A DNA stretch of 64,000 nucleotides, from the NCBI RefSeq assembly GCF_025639805.1, contig NZ_CP106735.1:1180001-1244000 (forward strand), in the 5' to 3' direction. The notes below the pieces were generated by a model. The model had not been told where the DNA came from, ran no database searches, and saw only the letters and a list, made by a program, of their open reading frames with translations. Positions 1 through 10,200 of the stretch are shown here, in pieces. Positions within the stretch are counted from its first letter, which is position 1. Each line of letters begins with the position of its first letter. The position numbers were made by a program, and so were the translations under genes. Source of the DNA: Reichenbachiella carrageenanivorans. Lineage in GTDB: Bacteria; Bacteroidota; Bacteroidia; Cytophagales; Cyclobacteriaceae.

Positions 1-452
1 TGGGAGGACTAGGAGACCAATATTGGATCAAAACATATAAGAATGATGTATTTCTAAACAAACCCTCTGAGATCAGTTTGGTTTGGGATGGTGGGTTCAA
101 CAGAAGTTCGACATTTGATGGAGAGCCATTTATCCCTCCGATTCGCCAAAGCATCAATCCATATGACACCAATGAGGAGGAGGAGTTGATCTCTCCTTAT
201 CTGGATGGAGACAAGGTCTATGTGGAGATTCATTCGATCACCGAAGCAGCTCACAACTTCTTGAGCGAGGTGCAGATTCAAACGAATAGAGAAGGTGGTT
301 TTGGAGCTCTCTTCGCTACACCACTTAGCAATGTACCCACCAATATCGAAAATACTACATCAGAAGACTTAGTCGTAGGCTTCTTTTGTGTATCTGCTGT
401 AGAGAGCAAAAGTGCAGTCCTCGATGAAAGTCAAGTCCCAAAGGATGAATAA
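1..452 (+). CDS. DUF4249 family protein, C-terminal part (5-prime truncated by window edge)
   Basis: The reading frame is open from the window start (first full codon at base 3) to the TAA at 450-452. The visible 149 residues hold the typical DUF4249 ending: a GDQYWIK-type strand near the start, a region with HSITEAAHNFL, and the LVGFFCVSAVES strand just before the end. DUF4249 proteins are Bacteroidota lipoproteins usually encoded next to a TonB-dependent receptor of the outer membrane; their function is not established. The N-terminus with its expected lipobox, and any receptor gene, lie outside the window. The family call rests on recognising the C-terminal pattern by eye. Confidence 0.7.
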   Translation, partial: GGLGDQYWIKTYKNDVFLNKPSEISLVWDGGFNRSSTFDGEPFIPPIRQSINPYDTNEEEELISPYLDGDKVYVEIHSITEAAHNFLSEVQIQTNREGGFGALFATPLSNVPTNIENTTSEDLVVGFFCVSAVESKSAVLDESQVPKDE

Positions 453-475
453 AGATTTTGCAGTTTAGTTCGATT

Positions 476-508
476 AAAAAAGCCCAGGCAGAAGGTCTGG
501 GCTTTTTA
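476..508. terminator. Bidirectional intrinsic terminator between convergent genes
   Basis: A 7-bp stem AGCCCAG (481-487) pairs with CTGGGCT (497-503). It is flanked by an A-run on the left and a T-run on the right, so it can end transcription of the DUF4249 gene on the plus strand and of yicC on the minus strand. Confidence 0.8.
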
Positions 509-580
509 TTACAATAAATTATACTATGTGCTATGCATTTCTAATACACCGTGGCCTAGCCAAAGGCTGCTTATATTGGA

Positions 581-1462
581 TCACACCACATTGAGCACCT
601 GCTCCTTTATTTTTTCTAGTTCATCTTTCATATCTACTACTAGCTTCTGTATGTCAGAATTATTGGCTTTAGAGCCAATGGTATTGATCTCCCGACCCAT
701 TTCCTGACTAATGAAACCCAGTTTTTTACCTTGGGACTCCTTTTCTGCCAATGTCTCGTGAAAATAAGAAATATGGTTTTGTAGCCGAATGATCTCTTCA
801 GCAATATCCAGTTTTTCTATGTAGTAAATCAGTTCTTGTTCAAACCGGTTAGGATCGGCTTTGTCCGAAGCGGCTAACTCAGACAAACTTTCGTTGATTC
901 GTTCTTTGATAGCAACTATACGCTCAGGGTCTTTCTCTTTGATCTGAGACAATCGCTCACCTATGTGCTTGGCAAATACCCCCAATGCATTTTCCGCCGC
1001 TTGCCCTTCTTGGGCTCTGAATTTTTCGCACTCTTTAATCGCCTGATTGATCAAATCAAACAATTGATCTTTGTCTACCAGATCTGTTTCTGTATCCGAG
1101 TAATCAAAAATATCTGGCATCCTCAATACTTCTTTGACCAGATCAGTGTCCGACAATTCGTTTGGGCTAATCGTGGCTCGTAGTTCTTTTTTGTAATGTT
1201 CGAAAAGTGTCGTGTTGAGTTTGGCTGCACTACCTACGCCATTTTTGAGAGAAATATCAATCATGAAATTGACCTTGCCTCGACCAATTTTTTCAGTTAA
1301 TACCTTTTTGATTTCATTTTCCAGTGCCGAAATTTCTTTAGGCAATTTGGTAGAAATGTCCAAAAATTTAGAATTCAGAGATTTGATCTCTACATCGATG
1401 CTCATCCGATCATTCTCGAACGAAGCATGGCCGTAACCAGTCATAGATTTAAGCATCTGCAA
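581..1462 (-). CDS. yicC: YicC/YloC family endoribonuclease
   Basis: The protein has 293 residues, the usual family length. It opens with the hallmark MLKSMTGYG motif (YicC N-terminal domain, about residues 3-155) and ends with the DUF1732 domain, recognisable by KLGFISQEMGREINT about 40 residues before the C-terminus. Family members are cytoplasmic RNases; in E. coli YicC takes part in small-RNA turnover. The true start may be the second Met (base 1456), which places the conserved motif at the very N-terminus. The gene lies 49 bases downstream of the large outer-membrane protein gene on the same strand and may be co-transcribed. It shares the terminator at 476-508 with the convergent neighbour. 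Confidence 0.92.
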   Translation of the reverse strand: MQMLKSMTGYGHASFENDRMSIDVEIKSLNSKFLDISTKLPKEISALENEIKKVLTEKIGRGKVNFMIDISLKNGVGSAAKLNTTLFEHYKKELRATISPNELSDTDLVKEVLRMPDIFDYSDTETDLVDKDQLFDLINQAIKECEKFRAQEGQAAENALGVFAKHIGERLSQIKEKDPERIVAIKERINESLSELAASDKADPNRFEQELIYYIEKLDIAEEIIRLQNHISYFHETLAEKESQGKKLGFISQEMGREINTIGSKANNSDIQKLVVDMKDELEKIKEQVLNVV

Positions 1463-1511
1463 TATTCGTCAAATAAGCCGATATAAAAAATTGATTTGAG
1501 CGGTGTGTATG

Positions 1512-4500
1512 CTAGAAATCGTAGCCAAGACTGAGGTAAAAATGCATGTCTCCCACTTGATAATCAGCCATAGGCTTAGCAAAATCGAACCGGGCATAAT
1601 AACCTAAAAGGACGGTTCGGAGGCCAAATCCGTAACTGGCCAGCCATGGGTTGTTTGATGTGCGAATCACTGCCTCAAATGGAGAATTGTCTTTTTTCAC
1701 AACCTTAGTATTGACCTCATGGTCGTCGCTAAATGGTGACTTGCCTGTCCAAGCCGAACCTAAATCATAAAATCCGATGACTTGGAAATTTCTTAGGAAA
1801 TTGGATTTGATAGAGCCTCTAGAAAAATATTTAACAATAGGGAATCTCAATTCCGCATTAAAAGTAAGCACATTAGTACCACTGAATTTGTTGTAATCGA
1901 ACCCTCGTAGATTCACAAACTCCGTAAAGAGAATGTCCGTATTATCTTTGGTATTGCTAAAGTACAAAGGCGAGCTTTCTTGTCCATTATCTTCACTATC
2001 ATTGGCTACCCAGTTGTCCATTCCTCCGAGCATGTAGGTCTTCGGGTGCTTGCCAAACGAACGACCATAATACACCCTCGTAGCGATAATCAGCTCTCTA
2101 GATATTTTCTGATATCGACGCAAATCAACCGTCAGGTTGCTAAATGTTCGATCGTTGTTGTTAACTCCCTGAAAATGCTCAAATGAAATTTTTGCTCGAC
2201 TGCCTTCATAAAGGTTCAAACCATTGGCTAGCGTATTGTCATACACCCAGTTGGCTCGGATACCCATAAATGTGTTTTGCGACTCTAGTGCATAGGGTTC
2301 TGTGGCAGGGTAGTTGCCCGATAGTGCGTCTGGATTAAGGTTATAAAAATGTGTGAATGTCATAAACGGTTGAATATCAAACCGGGTAGCTACACTGAGT
2401 GGCAATGATGCCCCCACGGTAAAAGTGTTTTTTTTGTACTTCTGAATGATTTCTTCTCCTCTACCAGAGAAATAGTCGAAATGCTCTTCCAAATACACAT
2501 TCCTATCGAATCGTGCCATCAGGTCAATGGTGTTTTTCAAATACCTATATTCAGCAAAGAAGTCTCCACTCTGCAAATCCGTGATTGCTAAAAAGCCTCC
2601 ATAAAATTTATGATTTTCCAAGACATCATTCATCTCATACTCCATCAGTATACCAAACCCTCTAATAGGATCGATCTTGAAGGTTGTAATTACATTGTTG
2701 GATGAAAAAGTAGTTTCATAAGTATTGGGTCCTGTCACGCTAGGTTCTTTTTGCATTTTCTGATACGTAGAAAGAAACGAAAAACCACCACCTTCGGTCT
2801 CTTCGTCTTCTGTATCATCCTCAAACTGATAATCATCCGTATCTATAAACACATCCTCGTCTTCCTCTTCAGTCTGAGTAAGAAGCCCTTCGCCTTCTTT
2901 CGCTTCATGTGCTTCGCCAAGATCAAAAAGGCCCTCTCCTAGTTCTATTTCTTCCTCTTCCTGAGGCAGATCATCTGTTGCTGTTTTTGCCCTTCTATTT
3001 CGGATAAACTCTACCTGCTTCAGCTGATTTCTCAGTGTAGGAGGTGTAAAGGTGGTTTGATTCAGATTATAATTTTCATGTAAATAAATTCTAGACTTTC
3101 CGTTGTTGAGCATCAAAAAGGCCAAATCATGAGTTTGTCGATTGATGTCGTATTCTTGCAAGCTGGCGCTAAAATTGGACACCTGGTTATAGATTCCATT
3201 TGAAAAATTATACTTGTACAGGTTATAAATCCCCTTTTGATCACTGAGATAAAATACATTTTCTCTATCCACAGGCACTGGATAATAGTCGTTGCTCAGC
3301 GTGTTGGTCATACGATGTACCACGGTAGTCGTGGTATCCAAATCATAAGCAAAAAGGTTCAACACATCCGACGCCTCGTTGATATTGTCTAGTGCAATAT
3401 TGAGCGTGTCGCTGGGTCTATTGGAACTAAAAACAATGGCATCTGTACCTGGAATAAATTTAGGATTCAAGTCATCATATTTGTCCTTGGTCAGTCGTTT
3501 CACAGCATTTCTTCTCATACTAATCAGATAGAGATCGTTTTGCCCCTTTATGTCTGCACTGATCACTGCCAGTTTTCCATTATCATTAAATCCAATTCCT
3601 TGAATTTGATTGAACCGAACTAAAGACTTCCGTTGCTTGGTTCTGGTGGGGACATCATAAGTGACCAAATAATTAGTCCCATACCAGTTTTGAATAATCC
3701 CCAACTGTGTCTCTGTGATCCATTCGATGATAGGAAGTTCAAGGGTTACCTCTTGATTGATCACATGATAGCCTCCGTGTAGCGCAGTTCGCTCTTTGCC
3801 ATTCTCTAGGTTTCTAACATTCACCGTGTACTTCCCTCTATAATTATTGGCGTACGCCAAGTATTTACCATCTGGGCTCACGCGCACTTTGGTCAGTTTA
3901 GCTACTTTGCCTGTTTTACCAATCAGTTTGTTGTCTTTCTCAGGAGTTTCATACGCCGCTTCTAAACCGGCATTGGCGTTGATGTAATACTCCGCCCATT
4001 CGTATTTGAATTGCTTAAAGGAAATACCCAACGAACTGGCAATACTGTGTTCGGGATTTCTAATGATCCGTGTTAAATTCAGAATATTTGACATATTGCT
4101 CTTGCCATACTTCATAGCGATATAGTTCCATACCGACTGCCCTACCATCTGTGCCCTGACATCTTCTAGACGATCGAGTTTTTTGGTTTTCTTTTTTGAA
4201 AAGAAATCACGCATATAGTCGTCCATCTCTACATTCCAACCATAAGCCATATAGTTAGACGCACCTCCGATAAACCACTCAGGCAAATGGAGCAAATAGG
4301 CACTTTGAAACATTTCTGCCAAGCTCCCGCCAAACATCATGTCTTCGAGCAGCATTCTGGTCAACCTGAATTTCAACTCTTTTTTGAAATCTATAATACT
4401 CCCAGGATAAGCCACTTCCACTTGTAGTTTTACAAACTTGGTCTGCCCAGCTATAGTAAACGTGGCTCCGTCTACACCTATGTTGCTTTGCTTTAGATCT

Positions 4501-4781
4501 ACGGGTGAATTGTAAATAAAAATCTTGGTCTTGGAGAATGGTGCGTAGCCGATCAGGTCGGTAAGCTTATCGTATTCTTCATCGAGATAATCTAACGCCA
4601 ACTTAGCGTATTCTTCTCCCTGAGCATAGTAATGAATGTCGTAGTCATCAGTACCGTAGTAGTACCAATCGTAGCTCTTATATTGTACCCTATTTTGCCC
4701 AAAGATTTGTCTATGCTCCTGACCATAAGCCACCAAAGCAGAGAAAAATAATAAGCCAATAAGTAGTACCCTCAAACGCAT
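1512..4781 (-). CDS. Outer-membrane protein: degenerate peptidase-MA-like domain, PD40 propeller, Omp85-like barrel
   Basis: This 1089-residue protein has a signal peptide (about residues 1-20). A peptidase-MA-like domain follows (about 25-270); the family keeps HExxH plus a WFxEG element, but here only PEWFIGG remains and no HExxH is present, so it is probably not a protease. Next come TolB-like PD40 repeats (about 285-590; SPDGKYLAYA, SSNRPSDTLN), a very acidic linker (about 605-680) and a C-terminal beta-barrel. The barrel carries an LRGF motif near residue 957, followed by an ElRFPI strand, and ends in GYDF, as in Omp85/D15 surface antigens. Such proteins are often annotated as translocation protein TolB, which ignores the barrel. 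A paralogue with an intact zinc motif lies at 19344-22181. The gene starts 4 bases after the FAD oxidoreductase gene ends, so the two form an operon. Confidence 0.8.
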   Translation of the reverse strand: MRLRVLLIGLLFFSALVAYGQEHRQIFGQNRVQYKSYDWYYYGTDDYDIHYYAQGEEYAKLALDYLDEEYDKLTDLIGYAPFSKTKIFIYNSPVDLKQSNIGVDGATFTIAGQTKFVKLQVEVAYPGSIIDFKKELKFRLTRMLLEDMMFGGSLAEMFQSAYLLHLPEWFIGGASNYMAYGWNVEMDDYMRDFFSKKKTKKLDRLEDVRAQMVGQSVWNYIAMKYGKSNMSNILNLTRIIRNPEHSIASSLGISFKQFKYEWAEYYINANAGLEAAYETPEKDNKLIGKTGKVAKLTKVRVSPDGKYLAYANNYRGKYTVNVRNLENGKERTALHGGYHVINQEVTLELPIIEWITETQLGIIQNWYGTNYLVTYDVPTRTKQRKSLVRFNQIQGIGFNDNGKLAVISADIKGQNDLYLISMRRNAVKRLTKDKYDDLNPKFIPGTDAIVFSSNRPSDTLNIALDNINEASDVLNLFAYDLDTTTTVVHRMTNTLSNDYYPVPVDRENVFYLSDQKGIYNLYKYNFSNGIYNQVSNFSASLQEYDINRQTHDLAFLMLNNGKSRIYLHENYNLNQTTFTPPTLRNQLKQVEFIRNRRAKTATDDLPQEEEEIELGEGLFDLGEAHEAKEGEGLLTQTEEEDEDVFIDTDDYQFEDDTEDEETEGGGFSFLSTYQKMQKEPSVTGPNTYETTFSSNNVITTFKIDPIRGFGILMEYEMNDVLENHKFYGGFLAITDLQSGDFFAEYRYLKNTIDLMARFDRNVYLEEHFDYFSGRGEEIIQKYKKNTFTVGASLPLSVATRFDIQPFMTFTHFYNLNPDALSGNYPATEPYALESQNTFMGIRANWVYDNTLANGLNLYEGSRAKISFEHFQGVNNNDRTFSNLTVDLRRYQKISRELIIATRVYYGRSFGKHPKTYMLGGMDNWVANDSEDNGQESSPLYFSNTKDNTDILFTEFVNLRGFDYNKFSGTNVLTFNAELRFPIVKYFSRGSIKSNFLRNFQVIGFYDLGSAWTGKSPFSDDHEVNTKVVKKDNSPFEAVIRTSNNPWLASYGFGLRTVLLGYYARFDFAKPMADYQVGDMHFYLSLGYDF

Positions 4782-4785
4782 GCGA

Positions 4786-5853
4786 TCAATCTTTCGGTTT
4801 TGCTGAATAATGTGAGTAATATCGACTGATGTCTAATTCGGCATCTAGTGGCTCGCCGTCCAACAAATGTGCAGTGAATAGCTTCGAGCAATATGGAATC
4901 AAAGAAACACCCTTAGAGCCAAAACCATTAAAGACATAAATATGTTCATTATCCGGATGTTTTCCAATGAATGGCCGGCGATCTTTCGTGGCGGGTCTAA
5001 TACCTGCTCTGCTCCCTGTCACTTGATATGTCTCGTCTAACAATCCACTTAGTTTCTGTTTCAATTCATTTTGTCCCGCTTCGGTTGGCTCCATGTTGTC
5101 ATATTGATGATGATAAGTAGAGCCTACCCTTAGGCTTTCATTTTCAAACGGGAGAATAAAAACCCCCCGGTTGTAGATCGTATCTGGTCTTTTTTCTAGG
5201 GCTATGTCTATCATTTCCCCTTTTACGGGATGAAAAGGGAGCCAATCAAACCAATCCGACTGCTGTGCTTTGACGCCATTACAAAAAATAAGTTTCTTAA
5301 ACTTGAGCACTCCATAAACAAAATGATCCGAATCTCGCACCACTTCCTTTTCATTAAACATGGCTTCTTGATAACTACCCTTATCAGTCAATCGCTTTTT
5401 ATTAGCTGTCAGCAGCTTCACAATGTTTACATATCCTGCCTGCTTCAAAAACAAACCACCATACGGATCGTGCAACTGATGTGCTGCAATCGGTGTAGTA
5501 CTCGCATGAGCGATGTATGAATCAAATTTTGTATCCGCCTTTTTGGCTTCCCAATCATTTTGATCTTCGATAGCAAAATACGGACGATACACGCCCATCG
5601 GATGAAAAAACTTGGCACCAAGCGTCTGTTCAAAAATTGGATAAAACTGCAATAACTCTGGAAAGAACTCATCCGCACGCCAGGTCTTAAACATTTTTCG
5701 ACCCGTGATGGGATTGAAAATACCTGCAGCTACTGCAGACGAATGGTTGTCCTGAGGCTGATCTAGCACCATGATTTTTTTTCCTCTTTCGAGCAATCTT
5801 TGTGAAAGTACAGCGCCAGCCAGTCCGTGGCCAATGATTAAGTAGTCGTACAT
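4786..5853 (-). CDS. FAD-dependent oxidoreductase (DAO family)
   Basis: About 355 residues. The N-terminal dinucleotide-binding fold YLIIGHGLAGAVLSQRL gives the GxGxxG FAD site immediately after the start. Later there is a DAO-type region with PVKGEMIDI and a C-terminal GIRPATKDRRPFIG element that resembles the FAD-binding C-terminus of glycine oxidase and MnmC-like enzymes. The substrate cannot be told from sequence. I chose the ATG at 5853 because the FAD motif normally begins within a few residues of the start; an upstream in-frame ATG at 5874 would add seven residues. It is the first gene of a minus-strand operon with the large barrel protein (gap 4 bases). A divergent MBL hydrolase gene begins at 5911. 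Confidence 0.8.
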   Translation of the reverse strand: MYDYLIIGHGLAGAVLSQRLLERGKKIMVLDQPQDNHSSAVAAGIFNPITGRKMFKTWRADEFFPELLQFYPIFEQTLGAKFFHPMGVYRPYFAIEDQNDWEAKKADTKFDSYIAHASTTPIAAHQLHDPYGGLFLKQAGYVNIVKLLTANKKRLTDKGSYQEAMFNEKEVVRDSDHFVYGVLKFKKLIFCNGVKAQQSDWFDWLPFHPVKGEMIDIALEKRPDTIYNRGVFILPFENESLRVGSTYHHQYDNMEPTEAGQNELKQKLSGLLDETYQVTGSRAGIRPATKDRRPFIGKHPDNEHIYVFNGFGSKGVSLIPYCSKLFTAHLLDGEPLDAELDISRYYSHYSAKPKD

Positions 5854-5855
5854 GT

Positions 5856-5863
5856 TATATTTG
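5856..5863 (+). promoter_or_regulatory. Candidate -7 box for the MBL hydrolase/pssA/porU operon
   Basis: TATATTTG matches the Bacteroidota -7 consensus TAnnTTTG exactly and sits 48 bases before the ATG at 5911. No convincing -33 TTTG is visible, so the call is tentative. The box abuts the proposed start of the divergent FAD gene. Confidence 0.35.
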
Positions 5864-5910
5864 CGATTGAGCAATAATCCGACAAAATTGCGGACTTACT
5901 ACTAATATCT

Positions 5911-6558
5911 ATGATCCAAATTCAGAATTTTGTTTTCAACCCCTTCTTAGAAAACACTTACGTCCTCTATGACGAGACTAAGGAGGCGATTGTTATCGAT
6001 CCTGGGTGCTACGAACAAGCCGAAAGAACCGAACTTTCAGACTTTATCGAGGCCAACGAGCTGAAGGTCGTCCAGTTGATCAATACACATTGTCATATCG
6101 ATCACGTGTTTGGCAATTCATTTATCAAAAGAAAATATGATGTCAAACTGACAATTCATAAAGAAGACGAAGCTACACTACGTTCGGTAGAAGTCTATGC
6201 ACCCGCCTATGGGTTTCAAAACTATGAGCGATCGGAGGCAGATGCTTTTTATGAAGAAGGTGATCAGGTCAAATTTGGCCAATCTACTTTAGACGTGCTG
6301 TTTACTCCTGGGCATGCCCCTGGTCATGTGATATTGGTCAATCAAGAGCAAAATATTTGTATTGGTGGGGACGTACTTTTCGATGGCAGCATAGGGCGTA
6401 CAGATTTGCCAGGGGGAGAATACGATGTACTAATCCAAAGCATCCATGACAAAGTATTTGCGCTTGGAGACGAAACAGTAGTATACCCTGGCCATGGTGG
6501 TACCACCACCGTTGGCAAAGAAAAAATATCCAACCCCTTTTGCGCCTTGTCCAAATGA
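5911..6558 (+). CDS. MBL-fold metallo-hydrolase (glyoxalase II-like)
   Basis: A 215-residue single-domain metallo-beta-lactamase-fold protein. The zinc motif THCHIDH gives H60, H62, D64 and H65. GHAPGHV and the metal-bridging aspartate in CIGGDVLF follow at the expected places, and YPGHGGTT supplies the last histidine. Proteins of this size and motif set are generic hydroxyacylglutathione-hydrolase-like thioesterases of the cytoplasm; the substrate is not deducible. The gene's TGA overlaps the ATG of pssA in an ATGA arrangement, so the two are translationally coupled at the head of the pssA-porU-porV run. Confidence 0.88.
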   Translation: MIQIQNFVFNPFLENTYVLYDETKEAIVIDPGCYEQAERTELSDFIEANELKVVQLINTHCHIDHVFGNSFIKRKYDVKLTIHKEDEATLRSVEVYAPAYGFQNYERSEADAFYEEGDQVKFGQSTLDVLFTPGHAPGHVILVNQEQNICIGGDVLFDGSIGRTDLPGGEYDVLIQSIHDKVFALGDETVVYPGHGGTTTVGKEKISNPFCALSK

Positions 6559-7244
6559 GCATTCGCAGCTTCATCCCGAACGCCTTTACCAGTCTCAACT
6601 TAGCTTTTGGCTGTTTGGCTATCATAGAAATATTTGAAGGTCGGTTAGAAAATGTTATTTACTATACCGTACTCTCGGGAGTGGTAGATTTTTTTGATGG
6701 GTTTCTGGCTCGTTTACTCAAGTCCACTTCCAACATTGGCAAAGACCTCGATTCGCTAGCAGATATGGTCTCCTTTGGTGTAGTGCCTGCTTTAGTCGTT
6801 TATAAAATGCTACAAACCAGTACTCCGGGAACTTATTGGCCCTATGTGGCGGTTTTGATTGCGGTAATGTCTGGGCTGAGGTTAGCCAAGTTCAACAATG
6901 ACACGCGACAATCGGATCGGTTTTTCGGATTGCCCACTCCTGCCAACGCTTGTTTGATCAATTCATTGGCATATTTAGCCGCTGTAGGTATATGGACGGA
7001 GTATTTGAACCAATGGATAGTGCTAGTTGGCCTAGCAATAGGTACTTCTATCTTGTTGATAGCAGATATTCCTATGATGGCTTTCAAGTTCAAGAAACTT
7101 GGTCGCAAAGGCAACGAAGGCAAATACGCTTTTTTACTTATCAGCCTGGCTATGATAGTTTTACTGAAATTAGTGGCTATTCCATTAATTATTGTCTTGT
7201 ATATTGTTGGCTCTATAGTAGGTCACATATTCACACCCAAATAA
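6555..7244 (+). CDS. pssA: CDP-diacylglycerol--serine O-phosphatidyltransferase
   Basis: A 229-residue integral membrane enzyme that makes phosphatidylserine from CDP-diacylglycerol and serine, the precursor of phosphatidylethanolamine. The complete CDP-alcohol phosphotransferase signature is present: D45, D48-G49, A52-R53, G62, D66 and D70. Several hydrophobic helices follow. I chose the ATG at 6555 because it overlaps the MBL hydrolase stop codon (ATGA) and leads straight into the family start SIRSFIPNAFT; a TTG at 6540 would also be in frame. porU follows after 29 bases on the same strand. Confidence 0.93.
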   Translation: MSIRSFIPNAFTSLNLAFGCLAIIEIFEGRLENVIYYTVLSGVVDFFDGFLARLLKSTSNIGKDLDSLADMVSFGVVPALVVYKMLQTSTPGTYWPYVAVLIAVMSGLRLAKFNNDTRQSDRFFGLPTPANACLINSLAYLAAVGIWTEYLNQWIVLVGLAIGTSILLIADIPMMAFKFKKLGRKGNEGKYAFLLISLAMIVLLKLVAIPLIIVLYIVGSIVGHIFTPK

Positions 7245-7273
7245 TCGTTTAAGCACTAAAGGATCAAATTAGG

Positions 7274-10200
7274 TTGAAAGGGAAATTACATATCGTTTGG
7301 GGTTTGTGTCTGATTTGGTTGGCCTCTTGGGATGCTCAATCTCAAGCATCCTCTTCTGTATTAGCAGATGGCCAATGGTACAAAATAGCCATTCTACACG
7401 ATGGGATATACAAAATAGATCGAAATCTACTCGAAGAAATGGGCATAGCCGTAGACCAGATCGATCCTAGAAAATTAGCTCTATATGGCAATGCTATGAA
7501 TGGCATGCTGCCACAAGCCAATAGCGAAAGTAGACCTAATGACCTGTCCGAAAATGCCATTTTTGTAGTAGGTCAGTCCGATGGCCAATTCAACAATGAA
7601 GACTATCTTTTGTTTTACGGCAAGTCCTCAGACCATTTAAGTTACAATCCCTCCACAGAGGCTTTTGCTTACGAAAGAAATGTCTACAGTGATACGGCTT
7701 TTTATTTCCTTACGGTAAAAGCCTCTGATGGCAAGCGTATGCCTACCATAACTGCACCTGCAGGCACAGCATCTACCCAATCTTCTTATGCCTACATCCA
7801 ACCACACGAACTAGAAAAAAACACCATCATCAACTCTGGTCGGCATTGGTTTGGTGAGCGGTTTACCAGTGCCACAAAAACACACAAGGTCACTTTTACT
7901 AGTAATGGCATCGTGGGCAGTGCTGACATAGATATTTTCACTAGTGTGCTGTCTCGATCCATCGGTACGTCGTCTTTCGACCTCAATCTCAATGGTATTT
8001 CGCTCGGCTCGATCGACATGGATCCGATCTCTTCTGGGACGTACGTCACACAAGCCGATGTAAAAACAGATACTTTTTCTATCAACCCATCGGGCATCAA
8101 TACAGCCAATGGATTGACATTAAATTATACATTTAATGAATCTGGATTCAACGATGGCTATATAGACTATGTACATATGGTCTACGAAAGAACGTTGAGT
8201 TTGTCGTTAGGGGCATTGCTATGGCACAAGCGCACAGGCGAAGCGGCCTACAAAATAACAGGAGCAGAGTCTAGTGCGCAAATCTGGGATATTACAAACC
8301 CAACTGACATCATAAAAATACAAGCTCAATCTTCTGGAAGCAACTTGACTTTTGGTACGTCGACTGACATGAATTCCTTCTTGGCATTCAACGACGCTCA
8401 AGCTACAGCTCCTATACTCATAGGTGCCATCGACAACCAGAACCTCCACGACCTGCCTGCCGCTGATGGTATCATCATCACCCATCGAAATTTTCTAGCC
8501 GCCGCACAGCACTTGGCAGAATATCGAACACAACACGATGGCTTGCTAGTAGAAGTCGTCACTGTAGATCAGATTTACAATGAATTTTCTAGTGGTGCAC
8601 AAGACGTCTCCGCTCTTCGGGATTTTATAAAATTTCAATACGACAAGTACAATCAACTAAAACAAGTGCTTCTTTTCGGAGATTGTTCATTCGATTACAA
8701 AGACCGAAGTATCAATTCCACCAATTTTGTGCCCGTGTATGAGTCTCGCAATTCGCTGCACAAGCTCTGGAGCTACTCGTCCGACGACTATTTTGGTTTT
8801 ATGGAAGACAATGAAGGCGAGTGGATAGAAACCCAAGCCGGAGACCATACCATGGAAATAGGCGTGGGTAGGATTCCGATACAAACCAGCGAAGATGGTG
8901 AAGCGGTAATCAATAAAATCATACGCTATCAAACCAATAGGCTAGGTTATGGTAAGTGGAGAAACAAAATTTCTTTTATCGCCGACGACGGCGACAACAA
9001 TATCCACCAGCAAGATGCCAACAAGATGGCTACCTATGTGGATACCACACGACAAGAGCTGAATGTAAACAAAATCTATCTCGACGCATATAAGCAAGAC
9101 CAAAACAAATCGCCAGCAGCATCGGAAGCTTTCGTTAATGCTATTTCGGATGGAAATTTGATTGTAAACTTTACCGGACACGGCAATGAAGGACAACTGA
9201 CCCACGAGGGCATTTTCGATGAATTTATGATCAGCGACTTGAGCAACAACATCTTAATGTCGCTCTTCATCACAGCCACCTGCCAATTTGGAAACTACGA
9301 CTATCCCAATAGAATCTCTGGTGGAGAAAAAATGGTGCTCCTCCCCTATGGTGGGTCAGTGGCTTTGATCACAGCTACTCGACCCGTCTACTCCAACACC
9401 AATTTTCAGCTCAACGAAGCTTTCTACTTCTCCGCCATGAACAAAGCCAATGGCCAATACAAACGTCTAGGTGAAATGATGCGCGAAACCAAAAACAGCA
9501 GCCTGGTAGGTGCTGGCAATAGAAACTATGCACTCCTAGGCGATCCCATGATGCGCATTTCATTTCCAGAACAAACCATCGCACTTACTGCTATCAATGG
9601 TCAGTCTATCGATCAACTCGATACACTGCGAGCATTTGGCAAATACACCATCAGTGGAGAAGTACAAGTAGGTGACGTATTGGATACACGGTTCGACGGT
9701 ATCCTAAACATGATCGTTTTCGACAAACCTGCCAAATTTCAAACACTGGGGGACGAAAGTACCAAAGAAATCTATGATATCAGAGATGTACTCCTGTTTC
9801 AAGGAAAAGCTACCATTACCGAAGGAAAGTTCGATGTTGATTTTATCGTACCTAAAAACATCAACTACTCTTTTGGTGAAGGAAAAATTAGCTTTTATGC
9901 CCTCAACAAATTATCAACAATAGATGCACACGGGGCATTTTCAGAAGTAATAGTAGGAGGATCTGAACAAGTAAAAAACCCAGACAAAACCCCTCCAAAT
10001 CTTTCTATCTATCTCAATGACACTACCTTTCAATCTGGGGAAACAGTTGGCCCGTCGCCAGTCCTTATGGTGAAGCTCACTGATGAAAGTGGTATTAATA
10101 TTTCAAATGCAGGCTTTGGCAACGAACTGATGCTCTATCTCAACGACGAGGAACCTGTCGTCGTCAACGAATATTACGAAGCCTCCCTCGACACCTATCA

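Noticed and set aside
6100-6112. CACGTG hexamer at about 6103 (and another near 18695) as possible parS sites
   Set aside because: The flanking bases do not match TGTTN/NAACA; only the hexamer core is shared, which is expected by chance.
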